Part shown: positions 53,921 to 61,512 of the stretch, piece by piece
How the letters are laid out: each line of letters starts with the position of its first letter
Position numbering within the stretch: position 1 is the stretch's first letter
Virus record (IMG/VR): IMGVR_UViG_3300017783_000003
Location: 52,793 to 116,792 of that record
Length of the DNA stretch: 64,000 bases
Direction: 5' to 3' (one strand)
DNA from: a virus
Position numbers and translations under genes: made by a program
The notes under the pieces: model-generated
Told to the model about the DNA's origin: nothing
Seen by the model: only the letters and a program-made list of their open reading frames with translations
The model's database searches: none

Positions 53921-54679
53921 ATGTCAGTATTAAGAGTAAACGAAATTAGGTCCCAAGCGGGAACAACAATTAGCATTCCTAATGGACACGAGCTAAGTCT
54001 TGATGGGACTATTCTCAATAGCAGTTCAATGCCGCCACCAATCAGTGGCAATCCAGGAACATTTTTAAAAAATGTTGCTGGCACTCCATCATGGACTGCG
54101 GTAGGACCATTTAGAATTGTCACATTTACTGGATCCAGTACATATATACCATCTCCTGGTGTAACTAAAATTCTAGTTAGAATTGTCGGTGGTGGTGGAG
54201 CTGGATCTGGAGTTGGTGAAGGTGGTGGAGCTGGAGGATATGCTGAAAGAATTATTGACATTGCTGGGGTCTCTCAGGTAAATGTCACTATTGGATTGGG
54301 TAGTTTATCTTCAACTCAATACTCTTCTGCTGCTGGCGGTGGAGGAACAACATCATTCGGATCTTACCTTTCTGCTACTGGTGGACATGGTGGCAACCAA
54401 GATCATAGACATTGTGGTGGTATTGGTGGTCTAGGATCTGGTGGAGATATGAATTTATATGGTGGCGGTGGAGCTGGTCACCAATACTATGCAGCATGTA
54501 CTGGAGGAGTTTCTTTCTTTGGTGGGTCTGGTCCTAGTGGATATCCTAACGGAGGAACATATGCTCTAAATAATAGTGCTAACGCTGCTTTTGGTTGTGG
54601 CGGATCTCCTGGTTACCATACACAACAGCAAGGAGCTTATGGTAAAGATGGTATTGTTGTAGTCTATGAGTTTAAATAA
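53921..54679 (+). CDS. Glycine-rich adhesin-like protein, copy 2
   Basis: 252 residues, one base after the previous stop. Same plan as copy 1: 'MSVLRVNEIRSQAGTTISIP', linker 'FLKNVAGTPSWTAVGPF', then Gly-rich loops and 'DHRHCGGIGGLGSGGDMN'. Bases 54341-54378 are identical to 53584-53621 in copy 1, although surrounding DNA has diverged, which suggests recent exchange or strong constraint. The tip loops differ, consistent with altered receptor range. Confidence 0.75.
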   Translation: MSVLRVNEIRSQAGTTISIPNGHELSLDGTILNSSSMPPPISGNPGTFLKNVAGTPSWTAVGPFRIVTFTGSSTYIPSPGVTKILVRIVGGGGAGSGVGEGGGAGGYAERIIDIAGVSQVNVTIGLGSLSSTQYSSAAGGGGTTSFGSYLSATGGHGGNQDHRHCGGIGGLGSGGDMNLYGGGGAGHQYYAACTGGVSFFGGSGPSGYPNGGTYALNNSANAAFGCGGSPGYHTQQQGAYGKDGIVVVYEFK

Positions 54680-55441
54680 ATGTCAACATTAAATGTAAAT
54701 CAAATTGAATCCTCTCAGGGTGGTGTAGTCATCATCCCAACTGGATACACTCTAGCAGTAGGCGGTCTTCAAATTAATGAAGATAGTATGCCACCATCAC
54801 CTTCTGGAAATTCCAACAAAGCATTGTATACTGATGGTAGTTCTATCTCATACAATCTTGCTGGCCCAGATAACATTAGAGTTTTTAATTCTAGCGGACA
54901 GTATATTCCACCCGCAAACGTAACTAAATTTTTTGTTATGGTTGTAGGTGGTGGTGGTGCTGCATCTGGATACTCAGAATCTGGTGGTGCTGGTGGATAT
55001 TCTGAAAAACTATTAACTCCAGCTGATATTGGATCTTCTATTCAAGTAACTATTGGTTCTGGAAGTACATCTTACGCCACATATTCTGGTGCTGCAGGAG
55101 CAGGATCTGCTTCATCTTTCGGCACTCTTCTTACTTCATCAGGTGGTCTAGGTGGCAATCAAAGTCATAGACATTGTGGTGGAGTTGGTGGAGTGGGATC
55201 TGGTGGAGACCTAAATATTTACGGTGGCGGGGGTACAGGACACACCTACTATGGCGTTGGTCATGGTGGGGGAAGTTACTTCGGTGGGGGAAGTCCGTGT
55301 GGACACCCTAACGGTGGTAACTATGCATATAATCAAAGAGATCGTGCTGCTCCTGGTGCAGGCGGTGCTGGTGGTTATAGAAGAAATAACCACGGATCAA
55401 CTGGTAAAGATGGCATCGTAGTCATCTATGAGTACATCTAA
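54680..55441 (+). CDS. Glycine-rich adhesin-like protein, copy 3
   Basis: 253 residues, starting immediately after the previous stop. 'MSTLNVNQIESSQGGVVIIP', 'LYTDGSSISYNLAGPDNIR', Gly-rich loops, 'SHRHCGGVGGVGSGGDLN' and 'SPCGHPNGGNYAYN'. It keeps the conserved Gly scaffold but has its own loop residues. Three adhesin genes in a row imply that each can be mounted on a fibre, alternately or together. Confidence 0.75.
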   Translation: MSTLNVNQIESSQGGVVIIPTGYTLAVGGLQINEDSMPPSPSGNSNKALYTDGSSISYNLAGPDNIRVFNSSGQYIPPANVTKFFVMVVGGGGAASGYSESGGAGGYSEKLLTPADIGSSIQVTIGSGSTSYATYSGAAGAGSASSFGTLLTSSGGLGGNQSHRHCGGVGGVGSGGDLNIYGGGGTGHTYYGVGHGGGSYFGGGSPCGHPNGGNYAYNQRDRAAPGAGGAGGYRRNNHGSTGKDGIVVIYEYI

Positions 55442-55447
55442 TAAATA
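55441..55447 (+). promoter_or_regulatory. Late promoter-like TAATAAATA
   Basis: ATAAATA at 55441-55447, overlapping the stop of adhesin copy 3 and 25 bases before the next ATG (55472), preceded by TA. Confidence 0.45.
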
Positions 55448-55471
55448 TATAAAGGAATAACGTTTACTATC

Positions 55472-55921
55472 ATGAAAAGAGTTTTACTTGATTTTAGGGG
55501 TATCATCAACGAAGTTGTAGACCCTGGACAGGAATTTGATGTCTATGACGGACCAGATTCAACTATTAAGTGGGTCACATGTCCTCATGCAGATGTCACT
55601 TCACAGTGGCATTGCTGCAACGGTGAGTGGATTTCCCCAGAAAATAAATTAAATGATGACCACGATCTCCAAAGACGTATTGCATATGGGGACCTCGGTG
55701 ATCAACTTGATATGCTATACAAAGATATCAAGGCAGGAAATCTTGAGAATGGTTCTTGGGTCCAACGTATTGATCAAGTAAAAGCATCTATCGATACTCA
55801 ATCTACTTGGGAAAGTAGTTCTGAGTATGCTCAGTTGAAAACAATTCACTTCCATAGTGAATCTGATCCTGCTTGGAATCATTTACCTGAAAGCGCACTA
55901 ACACCTCCAAACATTATCTGA
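55472..55921 (+). CDS. Conserved virion-region protein, possible fibre assembly factor
   Basis: 149 residues. The first half is beta-rich ('FDVYDGPDSTIKWVTCPHAD'), with 'QWHCCNGEWISPEN'. The middle 'RIAYGDLGDQLDMLYKDIKA' with 'WVQRIDQVKASI' is a helical motif found in many phage proteins encoded next to tail fibres. A chaperone or small structural role is likely. It has an upstream late-type motif and a good AAAGGAAT ribosome site. Confidence 0.7.
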   Translation: MKRVLLDFRGIINEVVDPGQEFDVYDGPDSTIKWVTCPHADVTSQWHCCNGEWISPENKLNDDHDLQRRIAYGDLGDQLDMLYKDIKAGNLENGSWVQRIDQVKASIDTQSTWESSSEYAQLKTIHFHSESDPAWNHLPESALTPPNII

Positions 55922-55936
55922 TATTAATTAGTTGTT

Positions 55937-57538
55937 ATGAAAGTAAAAACAGTATGTATTGTCGGGGGTGGATCCTCGGGATGGATGACTGCTGCTGCTC
56001 TGGCGAAGAATTTACCAGATCTCAGAATCATGTTGATCGAGTCTCCAAACGTCCCCACACTTGGAGTTGGTGAATCTACTCTTGGGCATATCAATAGATA
56101 TCTTTACTCTGTTGGTATGCTCGAAAAAGATTATGAGTGGATGCCCGAATGTGATGCTACGTATAAAGTATCAATTCAATTTACAGATTTTAAAGAAAAA
56201 GGTCACTCATTTCAATACCCATTTGGTGAGGTAGATGCTACAGAAGTAGGTACAATAGATAATTATTACCACCTCATTCAATTAGATCCAAAGTATCCTT
56301 TAGACTACTCACAATTCCACAATCCAATCACTTATCTTACGGATACAAATAAGATGGTTGGTAATAGAAATATTATTAGAAATTTCGACTTTAAGTGGGA
56401 TACAGCGTATCACTTCGACGCAATTAAATTTGGAAATTATTTAAGAGATAAAGTTGCTATCCCAAATGGTGTTATCCACATCAAAGATGATGTAATTGAA
56501 GTTATTCCTAAGCAGGATGGGAATGGTATAGATTGTTTAATAACTAAAAACTGCCCTACGATGAGAGTTGAAGCAGATTTATTTATTGATTGCACTGGAT
56601 TTAAATCTTTATTGCTTGAACAAACATGTAAATCTAAGTTCATCAGTTTTGAAAAAGATCTTCTAAATGATCGTGCTATTTCATGTAGACTGCCTTACAC
56701 AGATAGAAAAAAAGAGATGGTCAACTACACAGACTGTCATGCTTTATCTTCTGGATGGGTCTGGGAAACTCCCCTGTGGAATACTAGAGGAACTGGTTAT
56801 GTACACTCTTCTAAATTCATTTCTCTTGATGATGCTAAAAGAGAATTTAGAGATCATCTAGCAACTAAAGTTGGTAAAGAAAAAGCAGAAGAACTTGAGT
56901 TTCGTGTCATTGACATGAAGCATGGTAAAAGAGAAAAGGCATGGGTAGGTAATTGTGTTGGTATTGGATTATCATATGGATTCTTAGAACCACTAGAGTC
57001 TACAGGTCTTTACACAACACATGAAAATATTCTTAATTTAATTGATACTTTAGAAAGAAGAAATGGATACATCACGAAAATAGATCTTGATGGTTTCAAC
57101 TATGCATGTAACTTCACCCTGGAGTCTATGCGTTCGTTTGTTGCTATGCATTACGTATTGTCACAGAGACGTGACAGTGCATACTGGAGACATTATGCTG
57201 ATAATGTAGAGATGGTTCCTTATGACAAAATTGTAGACGATAAGGTTATATCACCAAGACTTTATAAAGAGTTTCTACATAATGTAAATGTGGCACATGC
57301 TCAAAGTGATCTAGAAGGAACACTTTACATTGCCGCTGGTTTGGGGTATAATCCTATTGGACGAACAGAAGTAAATTATAGATGCTATGAGAAGAGGTTG
57401 TCTGATGCAGATTTCGTTCGAGGCATTGGCAAAAAAATTCTCAACTATAAAAAACAAGTTTTTGAAAAACTAGAAAATTGTCCAACTACCTTTGAATTTA
57501 CTAGAGATTATGTTTACGAAAGGAAAGAAAAAACCTAA
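55937..57538 (+). CDS. FAD-dependent halogenase (tryptophan halogenase family, VirX1-like)
   Basis: 533 residues, near the normal family length. Rossmann FAD motif 'GGGSSG' (residues 10-15), 'GVGESTLG' (43-50), the active-site Lys candidate in 'ECDATYKVSIQF' (Lys 77), the family 'WxW' segment as 'GWVWETPL' (about 272) and 'FLEPLESTGL' with the conserved Glu (about 349). All features needed for flavin and hypohalite chemistry are present. Family members use FADH2, O2 and halide; the Syn10 cyanophage enzyme VirX1 iodinates many aromatic substrates. The substrate here is unknown. It is encoded between fibre adhesins and three 2OG oxygenases, so a virion protein or host surface compound is a fair guess. 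Confidence 0.9.
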   Translation: MKVKTVCIVGGGSSGWMTAAALAKNLPDLRIMLIESPNVPTLGVGESTLGHINRYLYSVGMLEKDYEWMPECDATYKVSIQFTDFKEKGHSFQYPFGEVDATEVGTIDNYYHLIQLDPKYPLDYSQFHNPITYLTDTNKMVGNRNIIRNFDFKWDTAYHFDAIKFGNYLRDKVAIPNGVIHIKDDVIEVIPKQDGNGIDCLITKNCPTMRVEADLFIDCTGFKSLLLEQTCKSKFISFEKDLLNDRAISCRLPYTDRKKEMVNYTDCHALSSGWVWETPLWNTRGTGYVHSSKFISLDDAKREFRDHLATKVGKEKAEELEFRVIDMKHGKREKAWVGNCVGIGLSYGFLEPLESTGLYTTHENILNLIDTLERRNGYITKIDLDGFNYACNFTLESMRSFVAMHYVLSQRRDSAYWRHYADNVEMVPYDKIVDDKVISPRLYKEFLHNVNVAHAQSDLEGTLYIAAGLGYNPIGRTEVNYRCYEKRLSDADFVRGIGKKILNYKKQVFEKLENCPTTFEFTRDYVYERKEKT

Positions 57539-58322
57539 GGTTCGTTTCCATTCCTTAGTCCCCGCTGTCAAAACACTGTACCCTATCACACCTTCTTCTA
57601 AATTGAAGAGATCGTGGCAGGAACCTGAGCAAAAAGAATATAAAGAAAAAGTTTCTAAGTGTCCCTTTTCTTTTATTTTAGATACTGGGGAGCAAATTGC
57701 TCACAGGTCTGTTGGCAAATGTCCCTCTGTCAATAGTCTATTGTCTTCTGGTTATGTTGTATCAGCTCCAGCAGATTTTAAAGTGCATATTGTAGATGGA
57801 AAAATGCAAATACAATGTGGACAAATTATCCCAGGTGCTGAGTATGTTGGATTTCATGATGGGGATCATGGTAAATGGTTAAAAGATTCTACTAAAGATG
57901 TCTGTATGGATGAAGTGATCAAAGTAAACACTCCATGGAGAGTGACTTCTAGTGATCCAGATATTGTATTCTTACAGTTAAAAGTTCCTTTTCTACAAGA
58001 AGAAAGGTTTACAGCAATTACAGGAGTATTAGATCCTCGCCATGCATATGAAATCAATCCTCAGATGTGGTGGCACTTGACTGAAGATGGTGTTACTACA
58101 ATAGAAGCAGGAACACCTCTAGCGATGTATCTACCTATTTCTAGAAAATTGCTTGGTAATGATATTGAATTTCTGATAGAAGATGCAGATGAAATAGATT
58201 TAAAAATGGAATCCGAAATGATGTATGCTGGAAATCATAAATTTCTAGAACTGGATACATTGACTTCAAGAATAAAACGCATCTTTAAAATTCTCCAAAA
58301 ATATCATGCAATCAAATATTGA
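57510..58322 (+). CDS. DUF6065-like protein
   Basis: 270 residues from ATG 57510, overlapping the halogenase by 29 bases. 'KCPFSFILDTGEQIAHRSVG', 'LLSSGYVVSAPADFKVHIVD', 'VNTPWRVTSSDPDIVFLQLK', 'FTAITGVLDPRHAYEINPQM' and 'TIEAGTPLAMYLPISRKLL' follow the DUF6065 pattern, a beta-sandwich protein of unknown role often encoded with halogenase-like and oxygenase genes. No catalytic residues can be named. Coupling to the halogenase gene suggests joint action, for instance substrate binding. Confidence 0.7.
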   Translation: MFTKGKKKPKVRFHSLVPAVKTLYPITPSSKLKRSWQEPEQKEYKEKVSKCPFSFILDTGEQIAHRSVGKCPSVNSLLSSGYVVSAPADFKVHIVDGKMQIQCGQIIPGAEYVGFHDGDHGKWLKDSTKDVCMDEVIKVNTPWRVTSSDPDIVFLQLKVPFLQEERFTAITGVLDPRHAYEINPQMWWHLTEDGVTTIEAGTPLAMYLPISRKLLGNDIEFLIEDADEIDLKMESEMMYAGNHKFLELDTLTSRIKRIFKILQKYHAIKY

Positions 58323-58911
58323 ATTATTTTCAATCACAGTTAATAGATCTCAAATTTTATTACCAGAAAAAGAAAGACAAGAGTGTATCAAATCTATCTA
58401 CCATATTTGTAATGAACCTCCAAAGTATTTTTTTCCTGGAGAAGATGGACAATCTACAGGGTCTAGAGATTTAAAGTTACATTCAAGACCACAATTTGCA
58501 TCTCTATTCCTAAAAATTCAAGAACGTGTAGAAGCATATTGGAAACAATTGTTATACACTACAGAACTACATCCAACCCTATTTGATTCTTGGGCAAACA
58601 TTCATACGAAAGGAAACTGGACTATGCAACACTGTCATAATGACGGTTACTGGGGATCATCTCACATCTCTGGTGTGTATTATGTAAATAAAAATATTAA
58701 TGAAGTTGATATTGAATTTATTGATCCATTAGATATGATACATAGATTAACCCCAGCACAAAATATGATGGGGATTCATTCTAAAGCAACTTCTTTTCAA
58801 ACACAAACAGGTGATCTTGTTCTTTTTCCTTCATGGTTGAGTCACAGAGTAAACAAGAACAAATTTGACGAAGACCGTATTGCTATTTCATTTAATTTTA
58901 AAGGTATTTAA
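58306..58911 (+). CDS. 2OG-Fe(II) oxygenase, TIGR02466-like
   Basis: 201 residues, overlapping the previous gene by 17 bases. Metal segment 'MQHCHNDGYWGSSHISGVYY' (His 109 and 111), then 'LVLFPSWLSHRVNKN' (distal His 180) and 'DRIAISFNF' (Arg 191). It is the same family as the 8257 gene but clearly different in sequence. Part of the halogenase cluster; substrate unknown. Confidence 0.87.
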   Translation: MQSNIELFSITVNRSQILLPEKERQECIKSIYHICNEPPKYFFPGEDGQSTGSRDLKLHSRPQFASLFLKIQERVEAYWKQLLYTTELHPTLFDSWANIHTKGNWTMQHCHNDGYWGSSHISGVYYVNKNINEVDIEFIDPLDMIHRLTPAQNMMGIHSKATSFQTQTGDLVLFPSWLSHRVNKNKFDEDRIAISFNFKGI

Positions 58912-58912
58912 T

Positions 58913-59527
58913 ATGTTATGTTATGAACAAAACAATTTTTTAGGTGAACATTTGCATACTCATGTACGTGAATGTATTATGCATAAAGATTACCCTTGGT
59001 TTTTTCTTCCTGACATTACTAGAGAACTTCATTTAGATGACGATGATTATGCTCAACCAGGATTTCAACACACTCCCTTTAAAGGATACCACCCCACGTC
59101 AACCTTTTACGATTCCATTTCTTTTCTTCCAGGATTGATTGGTAGGAAAATTGAAGAACTTACAGACTATAAATTTGAGAGACTGTTATTAGACCGACTT
59201 AGAGTAGGTCTCAATATTCCATTGACTAACGAAAGTAGAAAGTTTAATCTTCCATACAATTATCCTCATCTTGATTGTGACGCAAAAAGACAAGGCGTCC
59301 GAAAACATTGGACTGCATTGTATTATGTAAACAATTGTGATGGTAATACTTTTATCTTTGAGGAAACTGAGAAGCAAGATAAATGTGAAGACTATACTAT
59401 TGCTCATTCCATTGAACCAAAACCAGATAAGTTACTTATTTTTGATGGTGAACAATACCACGCAAGTTCAAGTCCAATAAAAGCAAGCAGCAGAATTGTA
59501 ATTACGGTAAATTTTCATGTTAGATAA
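58913..59527 (+). CDS. 2OG-Fe(II) oxygenase-like protein
   Basis: 204 residues from ATG 58913, one base after the previous stop (an upstream in-frame start at 58865 would overlap). HxD as 'YPHLDCD' (His 119, Asp 121), 'HWTALYYVNNCDGNTFIFEE', then 'LLIFDGEQYHASSSPIKASS' with distal His 183 and Arg 194. Core residues of the beta helix are in place. It is distinct from its neighbours and may belong to a phage-specific subgroup. Overlaps the next gene by 11 bases. Confidence 0.82.
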   Translation: MLCYEQNNFLGEHLHTHVRECIMHKDYPWFFLPDITRELHLDDDDYAQPGFQHTPFKGYHPTSTFYDSISFLPGLIGRKIEELTDYKFERLLLDRLRVGLNIPLTNESRKFNLPYNYPHLDCDAKRQGVRKHWTALYYVNNCDGNTFIFEETEKQDKCEDYTIAHSIEPKPDKLLIFDGEQYHASSSPIKASSRIVITVNFHVR

Positions 59528-60149
59528 AGTTTATTATTTAAAAGGATCAATGCCTAAAGATGTAGTAGATTTTCTTCTCATGCAATTTACTATGATGCAT
59601 GATTGTATGGAAACTACTCAGGGTGTAAGTGGATTTGTAGACCCTACTGTCGGATCTAATAACTTTTCATGGTATGGATCTCTACCATTTGAAACTTCAC
59701 TAGAATATTTTAGACCTTTGTTTGAAAAAACTATTGGTAAAGACTTGCATCCTACGTATTCCTATGGTAGAATATATGGTAATGATAGTTATCTAAATAA
59801 ACATATGGACCGCCAAAGTTCGCAGTGGTCTGCTAGTTGCTGTCTAAGTAAAGATTGTGATTGGCCAATTAGTTTTGAACATGAAGGTGTAATCAAAACC
59901 TTTGAGATGGAACCTGGAGACATGGTTTTATTTCCTGGATCTAGTATCGTTCATTATAGGAATAGATATAAAGGTCAAAAACATGTTCAATTTTTCTTGC
60001 AATATGTTGAGCAAGAAAGTGAGTATTCTCACTTAAAGTATGATACAAGACCATGCTTGGCATCCAGTTTTGAACTGGTAGATCAATCAATCAAAGACGA
60101 GTTAAACCGACAAGTATATACACCACCTGAGGAAGATTATGACATCTGA
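59517..60149 (+). CDS. 2OG-Fe(II) oxygenase, prolyl 4-hydroxylase-like
   Basis: 210 residues. HxD as 'LNKHMDRQSSQWSAS' (His 96, Asp 98), 'WPISFEHEGVIKTFEMEPGD', 'MVLFPGSSIVHYRNRYKGQK' with distal His 146 and Lys 155. This is the third oxygenase in the cluster and the sixth in the window. It overlaps both neighbours by 11 bases, so the cluster from 57510 is one tightly coupled unit. Substrate unknown. Confidence 0.85.
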   Translation: MLDKVYYLKGSMPKDVVDFLLMQFTMMHDCMETTQGVSGFVDPTVGSNNFSWYGSLPFETSLEYFRPLFEKTIGKDLHPTYSYGRIYGNDSYLNKHMDRQSSQWSASCCLSKDCDWPISFEHEGVIKTFEMEPGDMVLFPGSSIVHYRNRYKGQKHVQFFLQYVEQESEYSHLKYDTRPCLASSFELVDQSIKDELNRQVYTPPEEDYDI

Positions 60150-60414
60150 AACTGTTACAGAAGAAACCACTACAGAAGAGATTACATTTGATAGTCTCTG
60201 GGAAACATTCTCAAGTCAATTGCAAGATTGTACTGCCAAATATGATGAATGTGAAAGAAAAATTAATGAAGAAACTGCGTCTTGTACTCGTATTGATTTA
60301 CAAGATTTCAATTCTATAAAAATTGCTAAGCATAAATTAGAAGCAGCACTGGAAGCACTCGACCTTGTTAGAGTCCATTGTTTAAAAATGGATTCTCTAA
60401 TCAATTATAAATAA
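60139..60414 (+). CDS. Helical coiled-coil protein, unknown function
   Basis: 91 residues. Thr/Glu-rich start ('TSETVTEETTTEEITFDSLW'), then two long amphipathic helices with Cys ('LQDCTAKYDECERKINEET', 'AKHKLEAALEALDLVRVHCL'). The stop codon is part of a perfect TATAAATA. It may be an assembly or scaffolding accessory for the neck region. Confidence 0.65.
   Translation: MTSETVTEETTTEEITFDSLWETFSSQLQDCTAKYDECERKINEETASCTRIDLQDFNSIKIAKHKLEAALEALDLVRVHCLKMDSLINYK
60406..60413 (+). promoter_or_regulatory. T4-type late promoter TATAAATA
   Basis: Perfect TATAAATA, embedded in the last codons and stop of the 60139 gene, 28 bases before ATG 60442. Confidence 0.6.
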
Positions 60415-60441
60415 TTTAGTACATCATTTCTCGTTAAAACT

Positions 60442-60627
60442 ATGGACACTGAACAACTTAAGGCAAATTTTGAAGAGCAACTCACCAAAGCAGATCAGCA
60501 GATTGCAGAACTAGAAGCAAATCTGGATAAAGCAAAAGAATATAAATTAAAGTTACAAGGCGGTTTAGAGACTCTTCAACTACTAGAGAAGCAAGCAGAA
60601 GAAGCAGAACCAGCACCTGCAGAATAA
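60442..60627 (+). CDS. 61-residue coiled-coil protein
   Basis: 'DTEQLKANFEEQLTKADQQI' followed by 'AELEANLDKAKEYKLKLQGG' and 'EEAEPAPAE'. A single long helix with heptads; likely a dimeric or trimeric coiled coil. Commonly found just upstream of gp13 in cyanophages. It has its own late promoter and terminator, a monocistronic layout that suggests a high-copy product. Confidence 0.7.
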   Translation: MDTEQLKANFEEQLTKADQQIAELEANLDKAKEYKLKLQGGLETLQLLEKQAEEAEPAPAE

Positions 60628-60635
60628 TCACACTT

Positions 60636-60667
60636 CCCTACCTGATAAATACAGGTAGGGATTTTTT
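60636..60667 (+). terminator. Terminator with a late promoter motif in its loop
   Basis: CCCTACCTG (60636-60644) pairs perfectly with CAGGTAGGG (60652-60660); the 7-base loop is exactly ATAAATA; then A and six T. The loop (with the preceding G) matches the T4 late -10 in seven of eight positions, 30 bases before the gp13 ATG, so this element may both end the upstream transcript and start the next. Confidence 0.85.
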
Positions 60668-60680
60668 GTATGGATAATCA

Positions 60681-61511
60681 ATGGCAAAGCCATCATCACG
60701 CCTAGAACTAATTGATTATTGCAAAAGGCAGTTAGGTGCTCCTGTACTGCAAATTAATATTGCAGATGAACAAGCAGAAGATATCGTTGATACCGCTCTC
60801 CAATTTTATCAAGAGTGGCACTATGACGGTATAGAAAAAATGTATCTGAAACATCAGATTACAGAGGCAGATGAAACTCGGTTCACCGAGAGCAATGAGA
60901 CTTCTTCCACTCCAGATCCAGATACTGCTACCTGGGAAAATAGAAAAAACTTTATTGAAATTCCTGAACATGTTTTAGGTATTTCTAAAGTGTTTGGTGT
61001 ATCTTCTAATTGGGTTCGTAACGACCTCTTTGGTATGAGCAATCAATATTTTTTGATGGATATGTTTTCATTTTCCTCAGGGTTTGCTTTTGGTAAGTTT
61101 GATTTAACAAACTACTACATGATTAAACAATACTTTGAGACTATTGATATGGTAGTCAACACTGGACAACTAGTTCAGTTTAGATTTAATAAACGTCAAG
61201 ATCGTTTGTTTATTGACATTGATGCTAAAAGAGTTACTAAAGATAATTATCTTTTAATTGAATGTGATAGAGCACTTGACCCTGATGAGTTTACTCAAGT
61301 ATATAACGACAGTTTCTTGAAAAGATACACCACTGCTTTGATGAAAAGACAGTGGGGACAAAATTTAATCAAGTACAATAATGTACAACTACCTGGCGGT
61401 CTTACACTCAATGGTCGCCAGATCTGGGAAGATGGCAATAAAGAAGTCATGGAATTAGAAGCGGATATGCCATCCAAATATACTGTTCCACCCATGGATA
61501 TGATCGGATAA
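60681..61511 (+). CDS. 13: gp13-like neck protein
   Basis: 276 residues (T4 gp13 309). 'SSRLELIDYCKRQLGAPVLQ' and 'ADEQAEDIVDTALQFYQEWH' at the N-terminus, 'NFIEIPEHVLGISKVFGVSS', 'NRKRQDRLFI'-like 'FRFNKRQDRLFIDID' and 'LMKRQWGQNLIKYNNVQLPG' are all typical of T4-like gp13. Forms the neck with gp14 after packaging and accepts the tail. Confidence 0.93.
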   Translation: MAKPSSRLELIDYCKRQLGAPVLQINIADEQAEDIVDTALQFYQEWHYDGIEKMYLKHQITEADETRFTESNETSSTPDPDTATWENRKNFIEIPEHVLGISKVFGVSSNWVRNDLFGMSNQYFLMDMFSFSSGFAFGKFDLTNYYMIKQYFETIDMVVNTGQLVQFRFNKRQDRLFIDIDAKRVTKDNYLLIECDRALDPDEFTQVYNDSFLKRYTTALMKRQWGQNLIKYNNVQLPGGLTLNGRQIWEDGNKEVMELEADMPSKYTVPPMDMIG

Positions 61512-61512
61512 A

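Noticed and set aside
53674-54261. Long minus-strand open frames over the adhesin genes
   Set aside because: Gly-rich codons (GGT/GGA) read backwards give long stop-free Pro/Ser/Thr frames; there is no start context and no gene-like composition.
57290-60821. GTGGCAC at 57290, 58070 and 60815
   Set aside because: All lie inside well-supported coding regions; no matching gene start follows. Treated as chance copies.
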